A DNA stretch of 64,000 nucleotides from Endothia cerciana (lineage: Eukaryota > Ascomycota > Sordariomycetes > Diaporthales > Cryphonectriaceae), in contig JALRMH010000027.1 in the NCBI GenBank assembly GCA_026119935.1, positions 415,529-479,528 on the forward strand, read 5' to 3'. The position numbers and the translations under genes are program-made. Below, piece after piece: positions 23,150 to 35,226 of this stretch; position 1 is the first letter of the stretch, and each line of letters begins with the position of its first letter. Under the pieces are notes generated by a model. It saw nothing but the letters and a program-made list of their open reading frames with translations, was not told the origin of the DNA and did no database searches.

Positions 23150-26145
23150 GTAAGGAAATTAATTTGACCATTCTGAGACCACTGGAGCCAAGGGCTTTGC
23201 TGATACTCCAAATCGTATGTACTCGTGAAAGTTCGCACCCCATGCCTTCAATATCGAGCTGCAGAGTTGACACGAATGGGGGGTCCGTGATGCCACATCC
23301 GAGTCAGAGAAAGTTGACATGGCGTATATCTCGTCCGAAATGAAGTGAACCATGTTTCTGTCGCAGAACTTTGTAATGTCCACCATGAGAGTCGTCGGAT
23401 AGCATTGACCGAGAGGGTTGTGCGGATTGGTGAAGAGCAACGCCCGCGAGGCAGATTTCGCCCACAACGCCCCACGGAACCACTCTTTGGCGACTGTCAA
23501 GTAGGTAGACCCTCACCGGGGAGCAAGGGGCTCCTATGGTCCCAGGTTCGCTTGGGACGATAGCCTTGATAGTTGCGCCACATGTAGCTTTCGGTCGGTC
23601 GGTACATATTAAATAGCTACGTTCCACACGCCCAAGTGTCACGGACACTTTGGGGAACCGCCTCTCCCACAAGATAAACAGCCTTCAAGTTGGGAACTCA
23701 GCTGGGTCGAGCGCTTGCAACACTGTAGGTGTTAGAATTACCGCGTCGCAGGTTCTCAGCTGGCTGAATGGTTTCGAGTTGTCCTTTAGAACAAGGGTAG
23801 AGCCACAGCTCAAAGCGGAGAAAATCTCATGAATACTGCCGTCGAAACCCTGGGATATGAGTTGGGCGGTTTCTCCATCCGGGCCGCGCACAAAGCCGTA
23901 CTTGGTAGTCCTCCTGGAATACCACTAGCCCTCCATGTCGACACATCACCTCTTTAAGGCTCCTAGTAGGCCCCTAGGTGAAGCATATATATGCTATGGA
24001 AGAGGGACCGATGTTGCTTGATCCACGCTCTGCATGGAAGCCCTGCTTCAGAAGCAGCTCCTCCACGGAAAGACAGACCTGGCATGACGTCGACTTCACC
24101 AACTTGGCCGTTGAAACGCCAGTCAAGAATGTTTTTGCCCCGGTGACTGAGATTGGTACCTCGAGCAGCGTCAGGTAAATGTTGGCCAAAGGGACAAAAA
24201 ATCGCACCAGTTTTGAAAATGGCATAAATAGCAACAATCCAGTTGGTCGTACCGTCCGCGTGGACCCATTAACATCTCCCGGACTGATAAATCTTGACAG
24301 GTGTCGCACCACAAGGGAGAACTGATTTTGAAGTTCGCCGTACGTTAATACGCAAGAACTGTGCTCAACCACGACAACCGAGGGATTTATCTCCGCGGCG
24401 TGTGAGAATAGTGAGATAAGGTCATCATTAATCGAGTCGAGTCTTGTGAAGTCCGAAGTCCAATTCCCCATTCCTGCCAGGTCTGTTTTCTGTTTGCTAC
24501 ATATAAGATATTCTAAGCAGGACGCTACGGTCGATATAGAGTCTAGTATAGCGTCAAGTACTATAGCAAAGGAAACACCTAGGCGTTCCATGTAAGCATT
24601 GAAAAATAGGGATGTCTAATCGCATCAAATAGTGCGTCTGTTTACCCCGGCGTGTCAAATTGAATCTTAACGGCAGAAGAGAAGTTTCGAGAAAATCCAT
24701 AGCCAGGGATGGAGTGTTGGAACATGGTTAAGCCCAAGCGAGAAGCAAATACCAGGCGGACGTAGCACTCGACTGTTGATCCGGGATCTATGGAGATTTG
24801 TAGCGGCAGCGTGCTTATTGTGGGTCTGACGACAGACGTACCCCAGGTAGATAGACTCCTGCCAGAAAGAATGGCTCCAGGGCAGATATGATCAGAATCC
24901 GAAACCTTGAAAGGACAAGTCCCCAGGCTGTGTAGTAGAGCGAGACCACCGTCACCCCGGCTTTCCGGGCGTACGGTAACAACTTGTCTGGGCTGGACTG
25001 AAGCCAGATTTTGCCGAATATTGGTGCATACATATTTTTCGTTGTTTGATGGATCATGAACTGGTAGTAACAACTTTGTGGGCCGCGAAGAATGGGCGTA
25101 CTCCTTTTCCGTTCGCGCCCAAAATGCAGCCACTCATTGTAGACCTTGCCTCTGAAGCGCCTGAAGCTGCAAGGCAAAGTTCGCAAACAGAGACCAGCCT
25201 GGACTAGGCCCCCCAGCCAGGACACCTTGAACCTTGGAGCGGACAAGAGCGAAAGACGCGCCGTCAATGATGGCGTGGTGGACGCGCCATATGATAGTGC
25301 TTCTTGACTCAACTCCGGAGCCTTCTAGAGTGATGACCTTGAAAGTTCAGGTCGTCCCCGTGCCCACGTCCGCAGGCGTAGGACCGTCCACTTCACGCTG
25401 ATACGAGGACTCGTCCTCGACCATTATCTCCTCCCAAACAAAGGGCACTTGATCGCCTTCATACATGAAGCCGTCCGCTGAGCCTGTTACCTCGAAAGAC
25501 ACACGAAATATGAGTTCCGCGAGAATGTTCTCGGTCGATGAGTTTCAATGTATTCGATCACGTTGCGGCCGGGGTTGGCCTATATTCATGATTGCGGTGT
25601 CAATAATCGGGAACCTGTAAGCTACTAAACTCAAGTATGAGAAAATACACGCACTTTCGTCGAAAGGACCAGAGGCGCCTGCATATCGGTCGTTAGATAC
25701 CGTATACCTGTTGTTGATTGTTTGGACGCCGCCGCTGTCACATCCCTTGATTGGTGGCATATACGTTTTGGAAGTGGAGTTTGGTTATCCGAATCCACAT
25801 CCGGTTTGATTATATGGCATTTGTCCCGCAACGGTCTGTCCCAGGTATCTGATAGAGTCGTGGCGAGATGGAATAAGTTACTAGCTTCGAGTATCGAAAT
25901 AGCACCAATGTGTAGCCCATATGAATACCCAACACTTCAGTGCTGTCAATATATAATTATACACGCACCTGAAGTCTATGTTTCCTAAGAGCGGCCTGAA
26001 GCTGTATGGCCGACAGAGAATCACCCTTATTTCGAATGTAGCTGGAGCCAAGGTCCAAGTGAGCCAGAGAGGTATCGAGAATCCTTGAGATTTCGGAAAG
26101 AACCATGTTCTGTGAGTTTGGGGGAGTTGAAATAGAGTTATGCAT
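23150..26145 (-). pseudogene. Dead NRPS (T-C-A order) running into an aminotransferase fragment
   Basis: Minus strand, from high to low coordinates. A carrier domain with GDSLSAIQL lies at about 26110-25985. A condensation domain has the active-site HHAIIDG near 25280. An adenylation domain lies at 24590-23440 with recognisable SQGFDGSIHEIFSALS, YLVGEAVP, TIGAPCSPVRVYLLD and GVVGEICLAG. At about 23440-23450 the reading changes frame into a PLP aminotransferase core (LLFTNPHNPLGQCY, HFISDEIYAMSTFS, then IWSISKALGSSGLRM) resembling ACC-synthase-like enzymes. Lesions: an in-frame TGA after the condensation motif (near 25135), a stop inside the A3 region (CFT-stop-GPTRSLKEV), and several frame changes, one in a C run near 23280. 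The product is unknown. Some ETP-type clusters pair an NRPS with an ACC-synthase-like enzyme, but nothing here proves that link. Confidence 0.75.
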
Positions 26146-27240
26146 GTTAGATACAGCTGTACTGTGGTGACCAAGTATGCGTAAAATCCACTATAATTCT
26201 TTGAGTTGCGTCTTAATCGGCATATACCATGACATAATAGCAATGAATCAATTTTTTGAGTTTGTGAAAGATGAAAGGGGGACTTGAAAGAGCGTGTATT
26301 GGTAGGTTGTGGTCGGCTGGCTAAGAAGAAAGAATTGAAGGCATTTGTATGGCTAGATGCTTGTCTGGGGGGCGCGGGGGGGACCCCAATTCTTGCATCA
26401 CCCGTGGCCGGCTACGGAGTACAACTGCGGCGGATGCAAGGAAACTTAATGTGTCCTCGATAATATAGCTGGGGGGCCTGCGTTTAAAACCCTCCCCCCC
26501 CACCCAACCAAAGTCTAAGTCCTCCAAATCTAAAGTCTTTTCATCTTCGTTTTCGGCGAGAGCAGGTGTCTTCGGCTGGCTAGGGGAACCGCCTGGTAGC
26601 ATCGATGTCGTCCTTCCATCCTATACCTGCTTAATTAGAATAGTATCTATTAGAGTAGTTGCCGTAGTGTCCGCTGTCGGAGTAGTAGCCTCCGCCGGCG
26701 ACGTACTTGTCGCGGTCGGAGGGAGAAAAGGAGGCTTTCTCAGAGTGATTGTCGTGCTGAGCCTCCTGATTCTACTTGGAGGCAGAGGGAGAGAGATTCG
26801 GGGACTGTAAACCTCGGGAGTCATCGGAGGGAGTCGGTAACCGGGATCGTTAAGTGTCCCTGGAGTCTGAACTGTGAGGAAGCGACGGCGACCGGTTGGA
26901 CCATCCCTAGAGTTGTCGGAGCTCGGATCGCAGATAGAGGTCTGACTGGGTTATATAAGCCCACAAATCTCTCTGTACAGCCCTAGCCCTTGAGATTATT
27001 CAATGCCAACCCCCGTCTATAATCTAACACTTGATGCTCATTTTACAAGTGATTATTTTCACTGCATTCTTTCTCCCAAGCAACCGCAGTTAAAGCAGCC
27101 AAACCAACCTTCTACCTCTCAATATAGAACATGGAGCATCTCAAGATTTACTTCTACACCCTCTTCAGCGCTGAGCAATACGAGCTACATCCTTGCCAAC
27201 ATCGTCCTAGCGTCCAACGTCTAGAGCTTGGTTATACAAG
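26146..27240. other. Intergenic, low-complexity pieces
   Basis: No gene is supported. Contains G-rich and C-rich runs (26360-26385, 26495-26512) and a Ser/Thr/Ala-rich open frame at 26621-26824 that looks like base-composition bias. Confidence 0.4.
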
Positions 27241-27432
27241 ATGAGTAACGGCTTTATCAAGTTCCTCATCCAGCGGAACCCGCCGTCCCTTGTCATCTTT
27301 GCTTACCTTTGCGTCCTGTTCAGGTTTCTGGGAAGTCCATGGTGGTTGCAAGGGTGGTCGACCAATTGGATGCAGGAGATCTGGGACTACTTGGATGAGG
27401 AGCACAGCCAGCGAATTCGCTGGCCGGTGTAG
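27241..27432 (+). pseudogene. C-terminal tail of a UPC2-like Zn-cluster regulator
   Basis: A 63-codon frame whose text (LIQRNPPSLVIFAYLCVL, then PWWLQGW, IWDYLDEEH, IRWPV) matches the conserved end of fungal_trans_2/UPC2-type regulators, where a P-x-SLV-x-FAY helix is followed by WW-x2-GW and a closing WP. No zinc cluster or upstream domain is visible, so only the last exon or a fragment survives. Assignment is from motif memory. Confidence 0.5.
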
Positions 27433-27638
27433 GCATTGGGGTGGAGGCCGAATTCGTGACCAGCTCTATGTGATGCGGCCTGTATCGAGATGCTTCACTA
27501 AACAATCAAGATTGTGGTTGCTACAGTGAAGAATGTGATAAGTATCTATATACAACTGCCTCACTGACGTCTATCTAAAAAAAAAAGGGAAGTATCGACA
27601 GCTCAGAAATGTAGGCGAACACTTCAAGACTCAGCGGG

Positions 27639-29285
27639 CTAAAGAGACTGCTGTGTTGCAAGAAACTCATTGATAAGGGTGATGTGGTCTTCTGTTGCCA
27701 CTGGCACCATCTCATACCCAACCGGAAGTCCATTCTTGTTCTCGGGGGCCGCAGGTGACAAATGGAACGTAGTTGCGCTGGAGCTATTGGAAGGATACCA
27801 GTAGCCCAACGCCGTTCCGTTTGTCCAGCTCCCACCCTCGTTAGGGTTCTGAGTCTTGATGAAGTTGGCCCAGTAGGCGTTCAGGGTGCAGGCGATCTGG
27901 TAGTCAACTTCGGTCCAGTTCATCTGGGTGCCGTACAGGTTGTTGAAGATATAGTTGATCTCGGACATATGCTTGGCTCCCGATCCCTCTTCATTATCGG
28001 CGGGAGCGTGATCCCAGTAATAGGTATAGAAGGGTTGAGACGAGGTGTTCGCCCACATGTTGGCAAAATTCCAGCTGCCGATGAGTGATGTGTCACGAGC
28101 AATCAGATTTTCCTGCATGGCGGCCTGTGTATCGTTGGAGGCAGGATAAGCCGCGAGGAACTTGGCGGCCAAAGAGCCGTACGTAGAGTTGAGCGTCGAT
28201 TCGTAGTCTGAGACAGTTGCGGTCAGGCCGTAGGAGGAGCCGGATTCGTCCTTGGTATTTCCGGTGATGACGGGCACATCATTACCCGGGGGTCCAGTCA
28301 TGAGGTCCTCCCAGTAGGTGGCGGGGAAGACGTATCCGTCGATGCAACCACGCCAGTTGGAGAAGGAGGTGAATGTACTGGCCTCATTGATATCAGCAGC
28401 GGAGACCTGACGCAGCTCCTCAACTGTTGTGACATTAAGCGCATCCATGAGCTCGTAGGATAGCTCAATCGATGTTGACATGTTGTTATAACCCTCCGCA
28501 AGCTCTGTGGACTGGGGATCACGAGGATCACGTATGCCCGATTCAGCAATGGCGCCGGCGATAAGACCTTTAGCAAGAGGGTTGTTGAGAGTGTGGTACA
28601 CCGCAGCACTTCCTGCCGACTGGCCAACCGATGTAACCCTCTCAGGATCGCCGCCAAAGTCAGCAATATTGTCGTGGACCCACTGCAGGGCATATAGCTG
28701 ATCAAGAATGCCATAGTTGCCAGTGGTAACATTTCCAGATTCCTCAAGCAGCTCCGGCAGCGCAAGCCAGCCGTACGGACCAGCACGATAATTGTAGGTG
28801 ACCACCACGATGTCCTGCAAAGACATTTGAGACCCGTCGAACATAGTCCAGGCGTTGTTGGCACCAGCAGGGTAGCTCCAGATCATAACGGGCCTTTTTT
28901 CGGTGGTGTTGGAAGCTGACGTCCAGATATTGAGATTCAAGCAGTCCTCGTCGGTGATCGGGTCGGCACCGCCATAAGGGGCCGTGCCGGCCGGGCAGCC
29001 AGACCCGAACTCGCTGGCCACAAGTGTCTCATTCCAGGCTTCCCGCTTCTGTGGGGCCTTGAAGCGGTTGTTGCCGCCAGGGTTGGCGGCAAAAGGGATG
29101 CCACGGAAGACAGTGACGCTCTCATAACCCTCAATATACGAGCAGCATGTAGCATTCAGGGCAGGGACACCCTGGACGGGGCCATATGCAGTCTGAATTG
29201 TTTGGTTGTAAAGGTACTGGGCCCTGCTGCCGCTGGCCAGCAGGGCCTGTGTTGCTCCGACCTTGAGAGCGGAGGAAACTTTCAT
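27639..29285 (-). CDS. Secreted type-B carboxylesterase/lipase
   Basis: A single exon of 548 codons starting at ATG. The nucleophile elbow is GQSAGS (Ser223). A TKDESGSSYG segment supplies the acid and AKHMSEI supplies the likely catalytic His. DEDCLNLNIW and FRGIPFA are hallmarks of the type-B family. The usual HGGG oxyanion stretch reads YPAGAN, an odd variant that may change activity. The first 22 residues look like a short, not very hydrophobic signal peptide, and many N-glycosylation sites fit secretion. It lies on the same strand as a second, unrelated secreted hydrolase 600 bases upstream. Confidence 0.9.
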   Translation of the reverse strand: MKVSSALKVGATQALLASGSRAQYLYNQTIQTAYGPVQGVPALNATCCSYIEGYESVTVFRGIPFAANPGGNNRFKAPQKREAWNETLVASEFGSGCPAGTAPYGGADPITDEDCLNLNIWTSASNTTEKRPVMIWSYPAGANNAWTMFDGSQMSLQDIVVVTYNYRAGPYGWLALPELLEESGNVTTGNYGILDQLYALQWVHDNIADFGGDPERVTSVGQSAGSAAVYHTLNNPLAKGLIAGAIAESGIRDPRDPQSTELAEGYNNMSTSIELSYELMDALNVTTVEELRQVSAADINEASTFTSFSNWRGCIDGYVFPATYWEDLMTGPPGNDVPVITGNTKDESGSSYGLTATVSDYESTLNSTYGSLAAKFLAAYPASNDTQAAMQENLIARDTSLIGSWNFANMWANTSSQPFYTYYWDHAPADNEEGSGAKHMSEINYIFNNLYGTQMNWTEVDYQIACTLNAYWANFIKTQNPNEGGSWTNGTALGYWYPSNSSSATTFHLSPAAPENKNGLPVGYEMVPVATEDHITLINEFLATQQSL

Positions 29286-29897
29286 AGTGATTGTGTGAAT
29301 GGATAGTTAACGACAAAGAGTGAAGGATGCTGGCGGACGCGCATATGCGGATAAAGATAATGGACAATGCCTGAAGAAGAAAGAACTTTATAATATCACG
29401 AACGAACGTCTTCGCCTGGCAAAAGTGGAATCTAGCTTTTACCTACCCCCTGGATGATTGTCCTGCGCTCGGATTCTGCTCAGCCCCAGTCGGATTTACG
29501 AGGCTGTACACACGTCAGGGACATGCGTAAGCTACTTCGCTAAGACTTCTGCAGCATCCACCTGCATTGCAGCGGCGGGAATAGGGTACTCCATATCCAG
29601 GAGCGGCAACATCGCACATTACGTAATGCTTGTACGATGATCGTTCAATTTTTCTCGCTCAAGTTCTTACTATGTAGTTCTTGCAAGATCGTTTCTCGGC
29701 ATTTACAACCTTGCTCTCTCATTATCTACCTGGGTAGGCACTAAGCCCTACAAGGATAACTAAAGGCCAATTACTCACTGCGACAAGGATTGTGTTCCAT
29801 CTTCATTTTCGCAGCGAAGCATTGAAATTCATTGCATAATTTCGTATCTTACTGGGAAAAGCATCTGCTAACTCTTGAGTGACGGCATGGTGACTGT
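29286..29897. other. Promoter of the carboxylesterase
   Basis: About 610 bases without a supportable gene, between two minus-strand hydrolase genes. Confidence 0.4.
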
Positions 29898-31406
29898 CTA
29901 GATGAAGCGACCGGGTTTTGCTAGCCAAGCTGCTTGAAAGTCGAACGCATTCTTTACCGTGTTGTTGTACTCCCCAGGATATGTCTCGCACGCCGTGCAC
30001 GGGGTGATAACATGTGACGCACCCTCCACAAAAGCTGTTGTTGTATCATTTCCGCCGTGGGCAAGGGCTTCCTTCTCGGCGTTCAAATACTCCCAGTGAC
30101 CGGTGTTGCCCATCGTCAGCAGTGGCACCGAGATGCCACGCACTTCGTTGCGGGGAACCAAATGGCTCGAGTTCCATACGATGCCCTTCAGATCGTCCTC
30201 CTCATAGGCAAAATCGTCGGTGACTCGAATGGCAAAAACGCGCAGAAAGCGTCCAACCGTGGTCTTCAGGGCGCCGTTAATGTAAGATCTGATGTCCGAG
30301 GTGGGAGACTCAGACACGCGGACGGTGTGGACGATTTCGGTGGTAATTGAGCCGTTGTTGTGGATCAGCGGCCATGGATAGGTGGTATGTGACAGATACT
30401 TTACATCCTCGGCAAAAATCTTGTTGTTTTGCTCCCCGTAGGCTGCGTCCGCTAGGAGGAAACTCTCCTCGTCGCCCCACACAGACTGGTTGTTCTGGAT
30501 GGCGTCCCAACGATCCTGGGCCCAAGAGATCACGCGGTTATTGCGACCCACCAGAGCCGTCTGGTAATTCTTGATAAAAGTCTCACTGTAATTGCTGGGC
30601 CCGGAGCTGTTGAAGCCGTTGGCCTCACTATATAGACTCAACGAGGGATCAGTCTGGATAGTAGTCTCGTTGATGATGGCTGCGTTCAGACTTAAGAACA
30701 TCATCGTCGACAAGCCGTAGTTCGCATCATGGAGGATGACTCCGTCAGCCGGGGGAAGATCGGCTACCTCATCGCCGCAAGGCATGATCTTCTCGCTCCC
30801 GTTGCATGCTGCAAGGCCGTTCTCGGCGATATTCTGACTGGGTCTGATTTAATATGGTATAGATCGAGCGTAGTGTAGCTGCGGGTTACTCACTATGCAG
30901 ACATGAGAGCACCGCCACCACTGTGTCCCCATAAGATGAGTTTAGAGAACTCAGTTTGGTTACGAACCCACGTCACCATCTCGGCAACATTCTGCATCAA
31001 AAATTCCAAGTCGGCATCTGGCCACATATTAAGCTTCGAGGCTGCATTGTTCGCACAAAGAACAGTGAAGCCTCGTTCCGCCAGCTCTGTGCATGTGGGG
31101 ACTGTGATACCCGGAAGTCAGCAACATCTGTGATAGAAGCGACCAGAAATGAGATGTCTCGAACTACTCACAGGCCCAATAGTCTGACTGAGCATGCATG
31201 ACAAGAACAACAAGGCTAGCCTTGTCGGCATCTCCACCCGGGGCAGGCCGGTGCAGTGCCCCGACGACACCGGTTGCTTCGTATGTCGACACAGCCTCCG
31301 GAACGGGCAGCGAAACGTTGGAGGCCGCAGCAGCCTGAGAAGCGAGGCTCAGACTGAGGGCAGCCAGCGCAGCGAGACGCAAACTTGCACCAGAGAAGAA
31401 TACCAT
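29898..31406 (-). CDS. Secreted alpha/beta hydrolase
   Basis: Three exons (31406-31172, 31101-30894, 30837-29898; introns 70 and 56 bases) join to 460 residues. Residues 1-27 form a clear signal peptide (hydrophobic LRLAALAALSLSLASQAAA). The nucleophile elbow is WGHSGGG. A late GASHVITPC likely holds the catalytic His, and four Cys near it and near the start of exon 3 suggest disulfides. Many NxS/T sites fit an extracellular enzyme. The family looks like a fungal alpha/beta hydrolase/lipase of unknown substrate. The second splice sits just after the elbow and keeps it intact. Confidence 0.85.
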
Positions 31407-33239
31407 GATTGAGAGAGTCCCTAAGCAAATGAAACCAGCGAATTTCAAATTGGACCGAGCTGAAGCCTCTAAGACGTTCCGAAGAGAGATCTGTGAGGTG
31501 GTTGCGCTCAAGATAGGCCATCTGTCTGTGTATTTCAGATGGTGAGGTGTGAAAACGAATTTATAGCAATGGCGGAGGCATATGCGAAAGAATGTTGTCG
31601 TATTTACGAGACAGAAGACGACTGGAGAGGAAGCATTACTCCCAAAAACCACAAGAACACGAGCCCTTCATCACAAGTCAAGGGCATGTCGAAGGGACTG
31701 CAGGTCAATACTGACTTCTACTACAATCTAAAGTCTTGTTGACCTCCAAAGCTCTTTTAAGAAATCAGCACGGCCTTGTTCGTGGTGGGGAATGCCCAAT
31801 ATATGCCATATGGTCCCCCAAAAATGTACAATATGACCGTGGTTTGTGCAGGAGACAGGGTTAACATGTACTGTGACATGGTTATCACGCCCACTCATTC
31901 GTCACTCCACAATATACGGTTGTGACAGTCAGTGAGGATGCACTATGCTTTTCCCTCATTCGGCCGGTTCCAAGGACCCTGACCCAATTCCAGTGATGCT
32001 CTAAAAGAATATTTACTCAAAGCATAGGTTTTGCATCACCAGAAATTGTACACTATTGAATAGTAATGATACAAAAAGATAGAATCTTTGAATTGCTTCT
32101 GTCCAGGTGCATGCTCACCACCCACTACATATAGTGGGTCCTATCCCTGTATTCGGCTGCAGGAGAATTCCTGCAAGTGCCTTGAAAAGGGAATTACCTG
32201 GGTCTGTGCAGTAAAAATGGGGTGGAAGACAGCCGATCGCACAGTGACTTTGCCTGCATCATGGGTAGCAAAATGATCATACCATTGTACAAACACCGCC
32301 CAGTTATACTATATAGAGAAATAATGGTTGTCATGCTACAAACTTGGGTGAGCCCCAAGAAATTCCCTGTCAAAGCTTGTAGATCTTAATCACCCTACCA
32401 GCCCGTACAGTAACTTCCTGCAATATCTGTCCGAAAAAGGAATTGATCTACAACACGGTGGATAGATTGCGTGGGGATTACGCGTATGTCAGGGGTGTGT
32501 CTACAGTATAAAAAAAAACTTACACAGTGAATCATGTTCAGAACGACCAGTCGCCTGCTGGAGCCGGCGACTGTTTTGCCTTCCGCGGAATACAACTCCC
32601 AGGGATTAACCTTTCCACTTCTGCAAGTAGAAAAATTGATTCCGGGGACCTGTACACGGATATTCTTTAAGGATGCGCTGAGTACCTGTAGGAATTATAA
32701 GCGGGACTCCCTGAACCAGCTGTGCTTGCTCGAGGTGTGGTTGATGACGAGGTCTAACATGATGTGCAGCCCACAGGTCAGGTAACGATATCACAGTTTT
32801 TAATGTGGTTTGATTACCAAATCAAGGGTGTTGAGATACTATGGTATAATAATTTTCCACTGCTAACATACTGTCTCTTGTCCGGTGGGAAAGCACAAGG
32901 TCTCATTAAGGGGGCCCCATGACATAACCGACTTAAAGCTGAAAGATCCAAGTCCTCAGCAAGCCTACAGTACATACTATATCGATACAAGAGCAGCGAG
33001 CCGAGAGGTGATGTGGCACGCCTCAGCTATCTCGTCATGGAACAAGCCGCGTTACAAAAAAGGCAGTCCCCAATCTCCAGAGCCAGAAATCAAAAGGACC
33101 TCTCCCTTCGGGATCATTGTGGAACTTGGAGGCGTTTTCGGTCCTCTTGACCTTGGAACCGCCGTCGGTGTACTGGGTGTGAACGGATTATTGACCTTGA
33201 GTCTGGCTTGATCTCTATCTCGGCCTGTAACTCTCGCAA
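31407..33239. other. Long intergenic stretch without recognisable genes
   Basis: About 1.8 kb. Open frames are short (31539-31742, 32534-32785, 32885-33211) and resemble no family I know. Base composition is unremarkable. It may hold decayed sequence. Confidence 0.4.
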
Positions 33240-33762
33240 CGGTTGTCAGACTTACTATTCAATTCAGTGCTCATGGTTGAGCCCGACCTCGTAATAATCG
33301 CCCTCGGCATCCTCGGTCGTCTTGCTTTCTCCCTTCAACTGCTGATATTTCTTGCCCACCTACTCGGCCTAGTTTCTCCACAGCCGAACCTCGTCTTCAA
33401 CGTCCCCTGCTAAGACTCCTGCCTTAATCGACCATTCACTCAGGGTTCTCATATAGCTGTATATCTTAACAGCGACATCATGAAGGCACTCGAAGAGGAA
33501 CTCAGTGACGTTCGCACCGAAGAACCGTAGCTTGGCGTCATGTTAGAGGGCGATTGAATCCTCCGCCCTTTTCCCACTGAACGCGTTGATGTTCAAGCTG
33601 GTCATGAGAATAAGGCCGGGTTTCCTCAATAGGAGGGGCAGCAATGTGAAAGTAGAAGGCGGGAACCTCCTTGAGGTTGCCCAGCTGTTCGGCCAGGCCG
33701 ACCAAGGTCCGCCGGAAATCGCCGATGAGGATTTGTGGAAAAGAACACGCTTCTAAACCCTA
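33240..33762 (-). pseudogene. Degenerate coding remnant
   Basis: Minus-strand blocks in two frames (FRRTLVGLAEQLGNL, then LRFFGANVTEFLFECLHDVAVKIYSY, here cited in part) separated by frame changes and stops read like real protein, but I cannot name the family. It follows the HeLo/kinase remnant on the same strand and may be part of a related gene. Confidence 0.3.
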
Positions 33763-33823
33763 ACCCTGGTTGATATGCATACTTAAACCACGTTTTCGTG
33801 CTTATTTCAGATATTCCTTTTGT

Positions 33824-35226
33824 CTAGGAGATCAATCCATTCCATTCTTTCCATGCCCACAGAGCCTCTTTTTCCTCACAGGATTTTCTTCGTCTGGAGG
33901 TAACGGTAACCACTTCAATCAGGACAACGTCTAAGCTGTACACATCATACGTGTTTCTGTATGAGGGGTTATTCTCACCTCGAAGTCGACCAAGATGCTG
34001 ATAGGTATTAAACTTGCCCATCCGCTCGATTCGCTCCCTCCTTCGATGCCGACGACCTCACGGGCCGGATTAGGTCCAAGTCCATCAGGTACACGCCATC
34101 GGTAAGCGAGAACCTGCCCGATCCTTCAAAGCCAAGATACTGGACGCTATGAGGTTTTATGCAGGCAGCCAGCAGTATACAGGAAGAATATGGCCTCTGT
34201 GAGTTTGTGAGCGAGTTTGAGGCGCTGGTCCAAGGTTGCCACGGCATTCGGGAAGGCATTCTCTCGCGAGCAGGGGCCTCTGGTTGGCCATCAGAGACCC
34301 ACTTCTACAGCGCTCTGTCTATATATATCAAGCGCCTTCCTCCCTTTTCTCTTTCATACAATAGGAGCAGCACAATATAAGCCGTTTTATTCAACTTCGC
34401 TCGCGCCTGCTCGTCACACACTCTACGTGATTATTTCCTTTAATGTCATTATAGCGGAGACTTCGTAAAGCGGAATGTGTCCTAGGAGGATCTGGTCCTC
34501 TTCCACATGGTAAAGGTAATATTGTACTTGGAGTAGGCGGACGCCTGTCGCTTCGTCCGCCCGAGCTCAACGAGGGAACAGGCTCGCATATGTCGAACGA
34601 CGTACTGATGAAGCGATATTTTTAAAGGAGCATGTCTAGTGGCACTGTGCGGCTGGATTGGATTAGCTGTTTTCCGTCCAGCTCTACGGGCAAAGAGTCT
34701 ATGTCCGTTGTGTAAGAAATTTCCGAGATACGCCGCTTACATCTTCCAACAGTAGCTCATTGATGGATGTGAGCTTCCTTCCGACCTCCGGGATTTGGCA
34801 AGTCTGGCAAGTTCGAAGATTTTATCGCTTAACCTCAGAATCGCCTTCCCCCCCCCCCCCCAGGTTCCTTGAGGTCGTTCTGTCTGGCCACCCACAGGCC
34901 CTGTTTAACGGCCTCCGCAGCCATCCACCCTGATTGACCTTTCCTAGCTTATCCTACACCTTGGGGAATAGTTGAACTATATGCTCTTATGTCTCTTCTC
35001 AAAGCTCTTCATCCCTAGGTGTCAAGACCCCATCGGCACTCTTCGCCCTCAGTGCGTCAAAGTAGTCACTCACTGCCAGAATGGACCGCAGATCCCAGTC
35101 AAAGCGTGTACGAAGTGACTTTGCGTTATGAGAAAAATTCGAGCAGGCCTCGAGGAATTTTAGAATCAAGCCAACTGTTCTGTGCCGAAAATGCCTAATA
35201 CGTGACTGGATGGATGTGACGGTCAT
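33824..35226 (-). pseudogene. Dead HeLo (HET-s/LopB-like) plus protein-kinase gene
   Basis: The high-coordinate block (35226-35000) has RTRFDWDLRSIL...DYFDAL, like the helical region of fungal HeLo/prion-inhibition proteins. Further along, KAILRLSDKIFELARL (about 34840) and a kinase-like end at 34260-33824 follow. The kinase part keeps QYLGFEGSGRFSLTDGVYLMDLDL and a late YDVYSLDVVLIEV block typical of the kinase C-lobe. Stops and frame changes separate the blocks, and a run of 14 C lies inside it. Such proteins act in non-self recognition and cell death in fungi. The assignment is moderate; the broken state is clear. Confidence 0.5.

Noticed and set aside
33755..33769. CCCTAA-like telomeric repeat (AAACCCTAACCCTGG)
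   Set aside because: Only about two units; too short to call an interstitial telomere and expected by chance.
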